Shown: positions 47,491 through 57,738, counted from the first letter of the stretch. The stretch: 64,000 bases of DNA from Zymoseptoria tritici IPO323 (GCF_000219625.1 NC_018215.1:124001-188000); one strand, 5' to 3'. Numbers and translations are program-made. Notes: generated from the sequence alone by a model not told the origin.

Positions 47491-48408
47491 AGAGGTTTTC
47501 GAGGAGGTTTCTTCCAGACTGTCTTAGTTTCCCTTCCAAGGAAGGTACTTACGACGGCCACCGCGTGAAGGTGCAGTCTGTTCGGCCGTTAATACCGGAG
47601 TATTTTATATACGACCGAAGAGCTTCTACGATATTAACTTAGAGAGTCTAAGAAGCTCGCTAAATAGAAGGGATACCGGAGCCTTCTATATCCGCTTAAC
47701 TAGTACTTCGTTACTATCTAACCTATCGCGGATATAGTTGTCTACTCGCTAAGTTTTAGGAGGGGTCCTTCTCTTCTTAGCTAGCTCCTTTAGAGGGTAC
47801 TAGCCTAACTTCGGTATCCGAGTCTACGTCTTCTATATAGTCTTTAGTAACTAGCTAGCGCTAAGAATCTCGCTCGATAGACTCTACCGGCGGTTCCGAG
47901 AAGCGAACAGATAATAGCGAGTTCGTTCCTTAGATCGTTTAGCTATTAGTAGGTAGTATAGACTAAGAACGAACTATATCCGCGGTATAAGACTTTAGGG
48001 TCTTAATCTTAGCTGTAGACTAGTCTACGATAACTCGCCCTTTTAGTACTCGGTAGTTCTTATTATATAGTTTTAAGATACTACCGACTACTAGGTTCGC
48101 CTTCTTAGGAACTACCGCGGCATTTACTAGAACCTCGGTATTATAAACCGGCACTAGAATAGGGCACCTATCTTCTTTAATATAGAGGATGTTATTAAAG
48201 TAGGAGCTCGAAGTCTGTCCTTAGCGGCTACTAACCGGGGTTATATTAGAGCTAGTCGTAGGCGCGGGCACCGGGGGTACTAAAGAAACCGCATCCGGAT
48301 CTAGCTTAGAAGGGCGACTATACTTAAGTGTTCTAATAGGCTTCTAGCCGAGTTTACGAGCACTAGTAATCGGACCGCTAATCTAGCTTATATTACGAGA
48401 GCTCTAAG

Positions 48409-49359
48409 ATCGCCCCATGATTCGTCTTGACGTCCGTCGCGAGCAGTCCGCCATGTAGAATCCTCTGGTATATGCCCGTCGCCACCGTGCAGTTGTGTGG
48501 CCGCTAGCGCGCCAACGTGTCGTGTATGCGCTGGCCCCCTCACCGTCTGCCGGCAGCCTCTCACACAGCACGACAACACCAGGGTCGGTCGAATGTCAGC
48601 GTGTCATCGACAATGTGTAACTTGTGCAAGCATGGGTTCCGACCATGATGACAGGAAGGTTCCGCAATGCTGCTGATGTGGCAACTCACTCGGTGCCGTG
48701 CTATACCCCATGGCCACACACTGCCTTGCAGGCCGACCGGATTCGTCCAGACGGCGAGGTGGCACGGCGGCACGCCCGTTCCATAGCCAGAAACCGGGTG
48801 GATCCATACCTTGAGCGGCGTACGTAGGAGGCGGCCAGCGACCAAACTCTATCTAGCATTCAAGCAATGGCAGATCGAGCCCTGCATCGGCTGTGGGACT
48901 TCCTCATCGGGGCATGATCGACACGTGACAAACACGGCCACCTCCTCATTTGTACGTACAGCATCTCTACGCCTCTGCAGGGTCTTCGGATGAGCGCGAC
49001 GTTGCGATATGTTTGGGCAGAGGCGGGGCTGATATCGCCTCAACAAGCGGAGCTGTCTGAGCACGAACGCTCAAATCCGAGGAGACGTTGAGATGGAGCT
49101 CGTAAGCGAGTCGGATGATGTGTCGAGCACGAAGAACGGACCTCGTCGAAAGCTCGAAGCCGTAGGTACCTTCTATCTGGTGCGGACAGCACTGATTATT
49201 GGAGGCCAGTCACAGGTTTGGGTCTCCAAGACGTCAAGATGCTGTCCACGATTGGGAAGCCTCCGCCCACCGACCGCATCGAGTTTTTGTCAAGCAAAAT
49301 GTCCGTTGATCCACCTCCGTGTCCCCCGAAGGAACTCTCACGGACTCAACACCATGTCC
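48409..49359. other. Repeat/gene-space border, no supported gene
   Basis: Composition changes sharply to normal at about 48409. Frames up to about 106 codons are open on both strands, but none has a domain or signal. It includes the 3' flank of the transporter gene. Confidence 0.45.
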
Positions 49360-50889
49360 TCAAGCCCGATTCTGCACCACAACCGGCGCCAACCTCATCC
49401 TCCCCTTCATTAACACCACCGCCCAGCCACCCAGCACAACCAAAACACACCCCAAACTGAACACCACACTTCCCCCAAAGATAATCGAATGCCACTTCCA
49501 CGCACTTCCCTCATCCAAATCTTTCCTCGTCGCCACTACCGCCCAAGGCAAGACCCACAACAGATTACTCGCCAACGACTGATACAAATACCAGCGCGGT
49601 CTAGTCGCCAGCAATATCGTCGCCAGCTGCGTGGATATCGCGTAGCAGATGTAGCACCAGTCGATGGTCTTCCACATATGTTCCGTGATAGCAGCTACTT
49701 CATCGTCAGCGGAGATGAAGAGGGCGAATCGGCGGGCGGCGTAGAAGGAGAGGAAGAGGCATATCGGTACCTCCGCCGCCAACGCAATGGCAGAGGACGT
49801 CAGTGCTGGACGGACGATTTTGAGGAGGTCGTTCCTCGTGACGCGAGGACGGTTTGAAGTGGAGTTGACGGCTCGCCAAGATCCCCACGCATGAGCGACG
49901 AAGACGAGAGACGTCGCTTCGAGAGCTTGCACGGGAACCATGACTAGACCCCAGCGGATGGTGTTGAAGACGCCCCATGCTGTGGCGTAGGTTGAGCCGA
50001 GAGCGACTACGCCACTGACGAGCCAGAGGTAAAGGGCGTTCCGTATGGCGGACTCGGCGAAGGTTGAGAAGCCTGGACGGGCGAGGATGAGGAGTGCCTT
50101 GAATGAGGGTAGGACTGACTGAGTTGCAGATTGGTTGCCAGTTCGCAGTTTACGCTTTGTCGTACAGATGAAGTAGGCCAGACCAGCGAAAGAAGCGACG
50201 AGACCGCATGCCAGCTGCGTTGCGGCTTGAATGTTGACAGTTGGAGTGATGCCCGGAACATGGAATTTTGAGATCACGATCATGTCCAAGATGATGTTGA
50301 CAGCGAACTTGACCGAGCTGATGATGAGTGGCACGTCAGGCTGATCCAGCGCTCTCGTAGCAGAAGCCACAGCCGTCTCGATCGCAGACGAAAGAGCCGA
50401 GAAAGCAGAAATCTTGACATAAGTGACAGACGCTTCTCGAACTTCCCCCGGAACAAAAGCGGTTGCAAATTGTTGCGCTGCAGCGACGAGGGCAATGGAC
50501 ATGATGCATCCCAACACACTCTGGACCAGAATCAAGGTGTATGACAGACCATGCCGATCCGAGAGTGTACGATTCGACTTGTCGCCGATGATGTTCCACG
50601 CTGCGCGCGGCAGACCTTCGTTGAGGACTTCAGTGATGACGCCAATGTAGGTGTAGACGTCCGTAGTGACAACCATGGATGAGTCAATGTTGGCGACCCA
50701 TAGCTTCGCGAGCGTGGAGTAGAGCGCCGGCAGGAGGAAGGCGGCGAGGTTGAAGAGAAGGGTGCCGGAGTAGGTTGACCGGCTCGGATGAGACCGTGGA
50801 GGAGTCTTGTCATTGTTGTCGGTCTCCGGATCGGTTGAAATTGGGTTGATAGGGGTGGTCTGCACCGTGGAGGCGTCCTCGGGAAGCAT
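49360..50889 (-). CDS. MATE-family multidrug/toxin extrusion transporter
   Basis: 509 residues from the ATG at 50889 (MLPEDAS). The frame is open further upstream, with possible starts at 50949 and 51051, but a TATAAAA motif at 50950-50956 argues for the downstream start. After a polar, proline/threonine-rich N-terminus there are about 12 hydrophobic segments in two halves (first [17 protein letters not shown], last [18 protein letters not shown]). The helix pattern and motifs such as [16 protein letters not shown] and [18 protein letters not shown] fit the MATE/MVF fold, which exports organic cations by ion antiport. I see no metabolic cluster that would suggest a substrate. It is on the same strand as HIS4 and 463 bp downstream of it. 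Confidence 0.7.
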   Translation of the reverse strand: MLPEDASTVQTTPINPISTDPETDNNDKTPPRSHPSRSTYSGTLLFNLAAFLLPALYSTLAKLWVANIDSSMVVTTDVYTYIGVITEVLNEGLPRAAWNIIGDKSNRTLSDRHGLSYTLILVQSVLGCIMSIALVAAAQQFATAFVPGEVREASVTYVKISAFSALSSAIETAVASATRALDQPDVPLIISSVKFAVNIILDMIVISKFHVPGITPTVNIQAATQLACGLVASFAGLAYFICTTKRKLRTGNQSATQSVLPSFKALLILARPGFSTFAESAIRNALYLWLVSGVVALGSTYATAWGVFNTIRWGLVMVPVQALEATSLVFVAHAWGSWRAVNSTSNRPRVTRNDLLKIVRPALTSSAIALAAEVPICLFLSFYAARRFALFISADDEVAAITEHMWKTIDWCYICYAISTQLATILLATRPRWYLYQSLASNLLWVLPWAVVATRKDLDEGSAWKWHSIIFGGSVVFSLGCVLVVLGGWAVVLMKGRMRLAPVVVQNRA

Positions 50890-50949
50890 CGTGTAGTCTG
50901 TGCACAGGTTGGGTGAGGGGAACAGGACTCTTCGTGCCAATCGCAGCAT

Positions 50950-50956
50950 TTTTATA
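50950..50956 (-). promoter_or_regulatory. TATA-like box of the MATE gene
   Basis: TATAAAA on the minus strand, about 60 bp before the chosen ATG. Confidence 0.4.
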
Positions 50957-51094
50957 TGAAAGAGATTTCCTGAGCTGCGTTGCAGTGTTTGCATGTGGGG
51001 CAGCGCATGTTTTCGCTGCTTCGCAAACTTCCATGCGAGTCTGCATGGCAATCAGTCTTGGTATGCCCGAAGCTTCCGAAGAGGCAGGTTAAAA

Positions 51095-51121
51095 ACCCGT
51101 ACGGGTGTTTGAACAAACACC
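51095..51121. repeat. Palindrome and adjacent hairpin
   Basis: ACCCGTACGGGT (51095-51106) is a perfect palindrome. It overlaps GGTGTTTG-AA-CAAACACC (51104-51121), an 8 bp stem. It lies between HIS4 and the MATE gene and could be an operator or a transcript end. Confidence 0.4.
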
Positions 51122-51352
51122 AGTTTTCTTGGCGCACTCCGCGGCGGCGAAGACTGCACCCAGGACAATCGAGTGCCTCGCGAGAACAGCGCCACGAAGG
51201 ATCGAAAGACTCGAGGGGTACCGCACCAGGACCAGAAGAGGTCTGAATGTATACGGATAACGTGTACATGAATGCTAAGTCAATTAGACAACACATCAAC
51301 ATCATCCTCCCTCGATTGCAAGTTCTGTCACTCCCTTACATCGACTCCGACA

Positions 51353-54016
51353 TCACCTCCCTTGCTGCTCCAACCAATCCAGCCGAATCCTGACCGCCCG
51401 CTCGTGAGCGTGCAACTCCTCAACGCTCGCTAACCTCATGACCGCGGTCCCAACATTCTTCAATCCCTGCTCCGTCAACTCGGAGGACGTAATGTGCTTG
51501 ACGTAGCTCGACAAGTTCACACCGGAGTACTGCTTCGCGTAGCCGTATGTCGGTAGACTGTGGTTGACACCGGCAGAGTAGTCGCCTACACTCTCTGGCG
51601 TCCACGGCCCACAGAACACTGAGCCAGCGTTGAAGACAAATTTGTCACGTACCGTGGCAGGCGAGTCGACCTGCAAGATTAGATGCTCAGGCGCGTAGTC
51701 GTTCGATAGACGCATGGCCTCTTCGATGGTGGGCACAACGAGGGTAGAGCTGTGGGAGATGGCGCCGCGGACAATGTCGACACGAGGAAGAGCCATCGCC
51801 TGGTTATGGATTTCGTCGTCGATGGCTTGGAGATGAGATTCAGAGAGACCGACGGCAATGAGGATAACTTGAGAGTCAACGCCGTGTTCGGCCTGCGAAA
51901 GAAGATCGGATGCGACGAAGGAGGGAACGGAGGTGCTGTCTGCAATGACCATCACTTCGGAGGGACCTGCGGGCATATCGATGCTGACGTTGGCGGATGT
52001 GTCATTGGAGACGATCATCTTTGCGGCAGTCACAAACTGATTGCCGGGTCCAAGGATCTTGTCAACCTTGGTGACGTTTTCTGTGCCGTAGGCCAAGGCA
52101 GCCACGGCTTGAGCACCACCGGCGAGGACGATGCTTTCGGCGCCAATCTTGTGAGCAATGTAGACAATCTCAGGAGTGATGGAGCCGTCTGATCGAGGTG
52201 GTGATGCGAGAACAATCTTGTGGCAGCCGGCAACCATGGCAGGGACGCCCAGCATCATTGCAGTTGAGGGAAGGACGGCGGTACCGCCGGGAACGTAGCA
52301 GCCTACACGTTCGATGGGACGGACGAAGCGGGAGCACACAATGCCAGGCATGGTCTCCACGGAAAGCGGCTTCTCTTCCTTTTGCGCGGCGTGAAATTTG
52401 CGAATGTTCTCATACGAGATGTCAATGGCCTCCTTCGTTTCTGGAGTAAGCTGCATCAACTCTGCTCGGAATGGTGCTTTGAGGACGGGTGATGTGAGAG
52501 AGGTGGCCTTTTCAAACTTGTGCGTATACTCCAGTAATGCCTTGTCGCCTCGCTCGCGGACGTCCTTGATTATAGGCTGTACGATGCCCATGATCTTGTC
52601 GGTTGAACGCTGCGAAGGTCGTTGCAGCACTGAAGCAATTGTCTCTGGTGACTCCTGGCTGGCGAAGTATTTGCGCATCTCGATACGGCCGTCTTTGCTC
52701 AGTCCAGCAGGATCGTCTTTGGATTTTGGTGTCGATTGTGCCTCCTTGACCATCTCCTTGGTTGTGCCGTTGGTTGTGCCATTGGTGGTGCCATTCACGC
52801 CGAACTTCTCAGCGTATGGTCCCTTCGCATCGCCCTTCCGTCTCTTCACCTTGACGCTCTTGGCATCCAGATTTCGCTCGATGTCCTCCAATGTGACGCC
52901 GGCTGCAATTGCCTTCGTGAGGGTGAAGTACAGCACATCAGCAGCCTCCGCCGCGATATCCTCCTTCGACTGTGCCTCGCAGAGCTCTGCCGCCTCTTCC
53001 ATGATCTTCGCATGGACCATCTTCGGGTCGTTGAAGAGACGTGCCGTGTATGATCCCTCCGGTGCTGACCTCTTCCGACTTTGCAGTGTCTTTTGCAATT
53101 TCGACAATCCTCGGTATGATCCAAAACATGTCGCGGTCTGCAAATGGCAGAATCCAACACCTTGCTGCCGTACGACGAAGCTCAAGCAGTCCTCGTCACA
53201 GTCAGCCTCGACTCGCACAAGCTCTTGCCAGTCTCCACTCGTGTCGCCCTTTCTCCACAATCCTCTCTTCCTGCTGTGGTATACTCCTCTTCCTGATCGC
53301 AAACTCTCTGCAACACTCTCCTCATTGCTGTAGACCAGTCCCAAAGCAATGCCTCGCTCGTCCGTGACCAATGTTGTGAAGAGTCCATCCGGTCGGTCGC
53401 TCTTCGCACGTGCCAACAGCAAAGGAGCAATGCGAATGTCGCCTTCAGACGCCTCCGCATCCACTGTAAGTTGCTGAGCAGGTATGATTGGGATGGCATC
53501 TTGCTGGCACAGCTCCAATGCGTCTTGCTCGGACATGTCTGCCTTTGAAACGTAGACCGGCGGCCGGTCCTTTCCAAGCTCTTTCAAAATGAGGCTGACT
53601 GCATGCACGCTGCCAACATTCTGGAGGAAGAGTCCGAAGCTTGTTCCTTCCAAAGCGTTGGCCTCGTCGCCGGAAGAGGCGGTCGGATGGTAAACAATGC
53701 GATTGAGATCGAGGTTCGGGACGTTCTTCAGAGTAGCAGCCTGCTGGCCAGCTACGAAGACTTTGGCGGCGCCGGCGTCCAGAAGATCGATGACATCCTG
53801 CTGTGAGTCCAGACCGGACACCTCCAAGTGGACGGCATATCGGCCGACGGTGTCCTTTAGCAGTTGGAATGCGGTTTCGATGTTCGCGGGAGTGACAGTT
53901 GTCGCGAGGCCGCCAGCGTAGGCCACTTCCTTTGCATTTTCGATCTGTGCAAGGCCAGTGTATACAGCCAGGTCGACGGCGGCCAAATATGGCGGTGCGC
54001 GCTCTGGGGTAGCCAT
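51353..54016 (-). CDS. HIS4: Trifunctional histidine biosynthesis protein HIS4
   Basis: 887 residues from ATG 54016 (context CCACCATGGCT); a longer frame upstream is less likely. The protein catalyses steps 2, 3 and 10 of histidine synthesis. Residues 1-205 are the divergent N-terminal region of fungal His4. Residues 210-315 are phosphoribosyl-AMP cyclohydrolase (RKGDTSG, DCDEDCLSF, CHLQTATCFG). Residues 320-395 are phosphoribosyl-ATP pyrophosphohydrolase (EEAAELCEA, EAADVLYF). About 430-887 is histidinol dehydrogenase (GPGNQFVTAAK, GPSEVMVIAD, QAEHGVDSQ, APEHL, GDYSAG). The linker holds an in-frame NGTT repeat (three copies, 12 bp period). It is divergent from the hydrolase over a 165 bp spacer. 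Length and order match other Pezizomycotina proteins. Confidence 0.95.
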   Translation of the reverse strand: MATPERAPPYLAAVDLAVYTGLAQIENAKEVAYAGGLATTVTPANIETAFQLLKDTVGRYAVHLEVSGLDSQQDVIDLLDAGAAKVFVAGQQAATLKNVPNLDLNRIVYHPTASSGDEANALEGTSFGLFLQNVGSVHAVSLILKELGKDRPPVYVSKADMSEQDALELCQQDAIPIIPAQQLTVDAEASEGDIRIAPLLLARAKSDRPDGLFTTLVTDERGIALGLVYSNEESVAESLRSGRGVYHSRKRGLWRKGDTSGDWQELVRVEADCDEDCLSFVVRQQGVGFCHLQTATCFGSYRGLSKLQKTLQSRKRSAPEGSYTARLFNDPKMVHAKIMEEAAELCEAQSKEDIAAEAADVLYFTLTKAIAAGVTLEDIERNLDAKSVKVKRRKGDAKGPYAEKFGVNGTTNGTTNGTTKEMVKEAQSTPKSKDDPAGLSKDGRIEMRKYFASQESPETIASVLQRPSQRSTDKIMGIVQPIIKDVRERGDKALLEYTHKFEKATSLTSPVLKAPFRAELMQLTPETKEAIDISYENIRKFHAAQKEEKPLSVETMPGIVCSRFVRPIERVGCYVPGGTAVLPSTAMMLGVPAMVAGCHKIVLASPPRSDGSITPEIVYIAHKIGAESIVLAGGAQAVAALAYGTENVTKVDKILGPGNQFVTAAKMIVSNDTSANVSIDMPAGPSEVMVIADSTSVPSFVASDLLSQAEHGVDSQVILIAVGLSESHLQAIDDEIHNQAMALPRVDIVRGAISHSSTLVVPTIEEAMRLSNDYAPEHLILQVDSPATVRDKFVFNAGSVFCGPWTPESVGDYSAGVNHSLPTYGYAKQYSGVNLSSYVKHITSSELTEQGLKNVGTAVMRLASVEELHAHERAVRIRLDWLEQQGR

Positions 54017-54181
54017 GGTGGATGTTGTGAATGTCCAAAGTTGAAGTTGAGTCAGACCCAAAAGATTGTCAAAGTTCAGTTCATTGAAAAGTCCCCTCCA
54101 CATCGTCATCAATTTCGGTCAAGATCAGCATTCAACTGTCGCGACGACAAGACACAAATTTCATCGCAAAATGGACGTGAG
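54017..54181. promoter_or_regulatory. Bidirectional promoter region between HIS4 and the hydrolase gene
   Basis: 165 bp between divergent start codons. I did not find a clear TGACTC-type general amino acid control site; GAGTCAGAC at 54047 is the closest. Confidence 0.4.
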
Positions 54182-55411
54182 ATGTACCTATGTCGAAGCG
54201 TCTCATCGAGGCGAGCACATGCATCTTTCGCCAGGCTGAGATGGTCCGCCAGTGACTTCCGATGGCTTCGAACTCCTCATCCAAGAAGAGCAAACTTCCA
54301 CTCCACGAGCAGACATCGAGACGACTCCGGCCGTGTATCATCACTCTTGGCTGATACTCTACCGTCATATCTCGTTCCTCCGGTCGTCTTCACTGGCTTA
54401 CTGGTGGCACTATGGACCTACAAAGCCTTCATGACGGTCATCGGCCAGAACAAGATCATCTATATGCCGTACATGCCACCTTTCACCCGCAGTGAGGAGA
54501 TGGCGGACTACACGAACCTGTGCAAACCGGTCGAGTGGCGGCATGGGAAGATTCGGTCGCTCGATGGTACCAAGTTGTCTATCTGTGTCGGTGAGATTCC
54601 TCCGGCAGTTCAAGGACCGGCTGCGGTCGCGAGGAGAAAATCGAGACACATTGTGATTGTGCACTTCCATGGAAATGGTGGGTCTCTGCCGCCACGTCTG
54701 CCGCTCATGTCGAGATTCTTGAAGGCCATCCGGCAACAGGCCGACACCGCCGGTGCGGGAGTGAAGTTGACAATGGTCGCTCTGTCACCGAGAGGCTATT
54801 GGAAGTCGTCAGGCCGTGCTTCGCAGAAGGGCATTGAACGGGATGCCCAAGCCCTGCTGCGCTGGATCCCGAGCCATCTGAAGTTCGATGATGAATGCGA
54901 ATTGGAACTCATACTCTGGGGACAATCGCTCGGCGCTGGCGTTGCGACAACAGCTACTGCAACATATTTGACCGAGGCTCACAGCACTGCCTCAATGCCT
55001 ACCATTCTGGGATTGCTCCTCGAAACCCCGTTCACAAGTATCGAGTCAATGCTTTTGACTCTCTACCCGCAGAAATGGCTGCCTTATCGACACTTGCATC
55101 CGTTCCTCTGGAACCACTGGGACAGTAGGCAGGCACTAGCGACGATCGGAAAACACTTCACTTCGCCAGGCAAAGCTTCAAAGGCACCCAAAGTGCTTCT
55201 CATGATCGCGGAGAAGGACGAGGTTGTACCAGCCGAGGAAGGAAAGAAACTCGAAGAGGCATGCGAGCAGGCAGGGCTTGATTGGCAGCGGAAGGATGCG
55301 GCAGGAGCATTGCATGTCGACGCTCTGGCGAAGAGTCAGGGCAGAGATCAAGCCGTGCAATGGATTCTTGAAGTCGTGGAAGCAAAACGGGTGTCGAACA
55401 CAGGCTCGTGA
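54182..55411 (+). CDS. Alpha/beta hydrolase, Bem46/ABHD-like, probably membrane-anchored
   Basis: 409 residues from ATG 54182. The frame is open upstream into HIS4 but that part is not credible. Residues 1-45 are rich in Arg and Ser with almost no acidic residues and contain RRANFHSTSRH, resembling a mitochondrial presequence cleavage region. One hydrophobic segment follows (about 62-83, YLVPPVVFTGLLVALWTY). The hydrolase fold has HFHGNGG (oxyanion region, near 161), nucleophile elbow GQSLGAG (Ser249), acid Asp346 in EKDEVVP and His378 in ALHVDAL, a complete triad. The likely role is a serine hydrolase or thioesterase at a membrane; substrate unknown. No intron. Confidence 0.75.
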   Translation: MYLCRSVSSRRAHASFARLRWSASDFRWLRTPHPRRANFHSTSRHRDDSGRVSSLLADTLPSYLVPPVVFTGLLVALWTYKAFMTVIGQNKIIYMPYMPPFTRSEEMADYTNLCKPVEWRHGKIRSLDGTKLSICVGEIPPAVQGPAAVARRKSRHIVIVHFHGNGGSLPPRLPLMSRFLKAIRQQADTAGAGVKLTMVALSPRGYWKSSGRASQKGIERDAQALLRWIPSHLKFDDECELELILWGQSLGAGVATTATATYLTEAHSTASMPTILGLLLETPFTSIESMLLTLYPQKWLPYRHLHPFLWNHWDSRQALATIGKHFTSPGKASKAPKVLLMIAEKDEVVPAEEGKKLEEACEQAGLDWQRKDAAGALHVDALAKSQGRDQAVQWILEVVEAKRVSNTGS

Positions 55412-55936
55412 CCTGCCAGTCAGAGTCCATCTCTACACAACTGTGGGCCCAATCTGACTTCAGCTTGGACGACGATCAAATTGAAGTCTCGACACCGACA
55501 CTCCCTTCTCACTAACATCACACAATGTGTTCTTGGCTTCGTTCGATTGTCCATTCTGGCCGCCGTGGTAACCTCTGCCGTAGCAGCGGTAACAATGAAA
55601 TGCCGCCCGCGAGGCCAATGGTCCCAATTCTGCACCCAGTTTATCCCTGCCAAACTTCATCATGTTTTCGCTGCGCCTCTTCCCCGCTGCTGACAGCTCT
55701 GATAAATCGAAAACTCTCCGCATATACCAGGATGCAGGCTGTATCTTGACCGCCTGACCGGCGCGAGAAGGCGAATGGCAAGTGGGAAAATGACAACCGG
55801 GTGCTCGGCGTCAGCGACAAGCCTGTCAACTTACTCAAACACCTTGTCGTTCATCGCATCTCTGCCGGAGCCCATCGTCTTCCGGATCCGCCTTCTCACC
55901 GCTGCTGACGGGTACCGGAGGTGCAATTGCTCAACT
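55412..55936. other. Intergenic stretch with no supported gene
   Basis: 3' flank of the hydrolase and promoter of the next gene. A hydrophobic stretch near 55535-55590 looks like a signal peptide, but it has no upstream ATG in frame. Confidence 0.45.
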
Positions 55937-55942
55937 TATAAG
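55937..55942 (+). promoter_or_regulatory. TATA box of second small secreted protein gene
   Basis: TATAAG, 157 bp upstream of ATG 56094, followed by a pyrimidine- and CA-rich leader. Confidence 0.5.
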
Positions 55943-56093
55943 CACACCCGTCGTCTGTCCTCTCTTGCTCTCTTTCTTCCTCCACATCCCCATTTGCTCT
56001 TACTCCATCCGCAGCACATCTACACCATCACCAACACTTTCCACATCGCCGAATACAGCCACACCATCTCCACTACACAACATCACCGCCACC

Positions 56094-56252
56094 ATGCAAT
56101 TCTACACCAACACCCAACTCATGGCTCTGGTCGCTCTCTTCGCCACCATGGCCCTCGGCGCCGCCGTTCCGGAAGCTCGTGCCAACATTGGCGGCAAGGC
56201 CTCCCCTGGGGGCTGCGAGCCGTGCCCGTGGGACCCAAGAGAGTGCTGCTAG
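56094..56252 (+). CDS. Small secreted cysteine-rich peptide, 52 residues
   Basis: The start ATG lies in ACCGCCACCATGC, a strong fungal context. The frame is open upstream, but the 129 bp before it read as untranslated leader. Residues 1-24 form a signal peptide (hydrophobic core LMALVALFATMALGAA). VPEAR may be a short propeptide. The mature end is about 22 residues with four cysteines: CEPC and a terminal CC (positions 41, 44, 51, 52). No family recognised. The plan resembles the gene at 34203: TATA box, leader length, signal peptide and four cysteines in a very short mature part. It may be an effector, a pheromone-like or an antimicrobial peptide. Confidence 0.6.
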   Translation: MQFYTNTQLMALVALFATMALGAAVPEARANIGGKASPGGCEPCPWDPRECC

Positions 56253-57738
56253 ACGAGCAGTCGCGAGCGATTCGCCGTCCAAACCCCGCCGATGGGGAGA
56301 CTGTTTTTGTGCGTCTTCGATATTCTGTGCATTCACAAAGGTATACTTTTGTGCTAAAATATTGATATATCAATACATGTCACTGTGCATGTACTAAGCC
56401 AAGTACGGCAAGGCGTGGACACGCTACCAAGCCCAGTGGGGGGAATAAATATTTGTTTTCGTCCTCCAGCGGACCCTCCACCCTTCCTCCCACTTGTTAC
56501 ATAAATTCGAATTTGCACTTCGTCTCCAACCTCTGCATCGTCGCCAATGCACATAGTCTGATCAATTCTACTTACCTCGCCAACTGCTCCGAGCCAGAGT
56601 CGAACCCCTAAATACGATAGCTATCAAAATACATGAAAATTTAAATTGTCCGTGGACATATCGGTACACATAGAAGAGCGTGGCGACAAGACTACGATCG
56701 GACGATGTGGATGTTCCTTGTCGTAGCTAAAGAGGCGACTAAGAATTAGATGCGACTGTTACGGGAATCCTATCTAGGAAGTGGAACAAGCTACTAGGTT
56801 TTACTTGCCGTAGCTAAATAAAAGTAAGTACATCGCAAGCTATACTGTTGTGTACGGTCGTCTAACATCGGAGCGATTAGTTGTTACCTTGCCCTTTCTT
56901 GTCGTAGGATCCCCTATCGACGACGATCACATTCACTCGTTCGCTTATAAAAGACGACCGAAAGCAAAACACGATATTCGAACGGAAGATGTCGTCTTAA
57001 GACACTCGACTTCGAAAGGACGATAACATCTTCGACAATCGAGTACGCCTCGTGAATGCGAGTGACAGCCTCGACATCCGTCTTGACTTTTCTCGGCGAC
57101 AACGCGTTCGCGTTGGAGTCCCTACGCTGGTACGTTCTGCCGAGCACACTGCACCAATTGACTCCATGGAGCTCATTCACTTCCACGTCTTGAGTTTGGC
57201 CGGCTTACTGTTGCACACTTGCACAAGGAACGAAGCAAGTGAGGTTGCTTTAGCTTTCATTGGGCAATAGCACGGGCTCTGGCTGACTCTTATCTTTCGT
57301 AGGTCACTCGCAGCATTGCAGAGTTGAGACGAAATCACAACATTCACAGTGAGACCGCAGAACGAAGGACCGCATGCACTGATGCGTCCCTGCTGTTGCC
57401 ATCACGATTTGACCCTTGGAAGGAGTGCTTCACTCTAGCGCGCTAGGCTTCTTTCCGCCACTTCCTTTTGAGACAACAAACAACAACAACTTCGCCGCTT
57501 CGACACAAACAACGTCACAATACCTTCCAATACCTCACAATACCTTACTCCACCATCGCCGCGGCGAGTCGGCGGCGAACAAGCCCGACGGCGGCATTGC
57601 CATTCTCATCAATACGAAAGGAGGCACCTCAACGTCGCATCGAACCCAACACTATCACTTCATCATTGACACACACACCGCGCTCTTCTCTTCATACCTA
57701 TCCGCACCATATCGGTGCGCAAGTAGGAGGTATTCAAG
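56253..57738. other. Intergenic stretch with a mildly RIP-like patch
   Basis: 56590-56900 is AT-richer, with TCGTAGCTAAA-type motifs repeated (near 56720, 56812 and 56900), and may be a small decayed repeat. 57290-57738 is a CA-rich leader to the next gene. No coding region is supported. Confidence 0.4.

Larger units (their letters stand above)
46772..47590 (-). mobile_element. 819 bp non-LTR retroposon-like insertion, not RIP-damaged
   Basis: It is flanked by a perfect 14 bp duplication AATACCGGAGTATT (46758-46771 and 47591-47604) that restores element D when one copy and the insert are removed. One end is (GTTT)n at 46772-46807, which is an (AAAC)n tail on the minus strand. The insert is rich in CA and TG, unlike its host element, so it arrived after RIP. 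A variable-length target duplication plus simple tail points to target-primed reverse transcription (SINE, or 5'-truncated LINE). A weak B-box-like GATTCGAAC lies on the minus strand near 47380. A 94-codon minus frame (47561-47277) is rich in Arg, Pro, Asn and Ser but looks incidental. Confidence 0.7.
42320..48408 (-). mobile_element. Gypsy element D relic (minus), RIP-saturated, 5' end missing
   Basis: The minus strand carries RT, RNase H and integrase blocks of the same type as element A (RPYLDN...KGPRSRY in place of FLDD...KGP, then AIIVVVDISS, TINIDLTISI, GNRIVERGYPNILDVLTKY, KLSFR-stop-KGLYRI). The polypurine tract is at 42325-42346, so the 3' LTR should start at about 42320 and run left; I could not delimit it, and no second LTR copy was found before 48408. 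Gag/protease remnants lie at 45500-46740 and 47605-48408, separated by the retroposon insert. Confidence 0.65.

Noticed and set aside
47277..47561. 94-codon frame with repeated Asn-Pro-Ser-Arg in the retroposon
   Set aside because: It is produced by the 39 bp tandem repeat; opposite-strand frames are equally open, and there is no domain.
1..48408. Frequent in-frame TAG/TAA codons as evidence of stop-codon recoding
   Set aside because: The stops sit where CAG, CAA or TGG is expected, and CpA/TpG is depleted throughout the repeats; undamaged genes use normal stops. RIP explains it.
53864..54181. Upstream in-frame extension of the hydrolase
   Set aside because: It would overlap HIS4 coding sequence and lacks hydrolase or targeting features; ATG 54182 gives a sensible N-terminus.
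55481..55693. Frame with a signal-peptide-like hydrophobic stretch and two cysteines
   Set aside because: No ATG precedes the hydrophobic core in this frame, and no splice site supplying one was seen.
55965..56093. Longer N-terminus for the second secreted peptide
   Set aside because: The codons read as CA-rich leader; the ATG at 56094 has the best context and starts the signal peptide directly.
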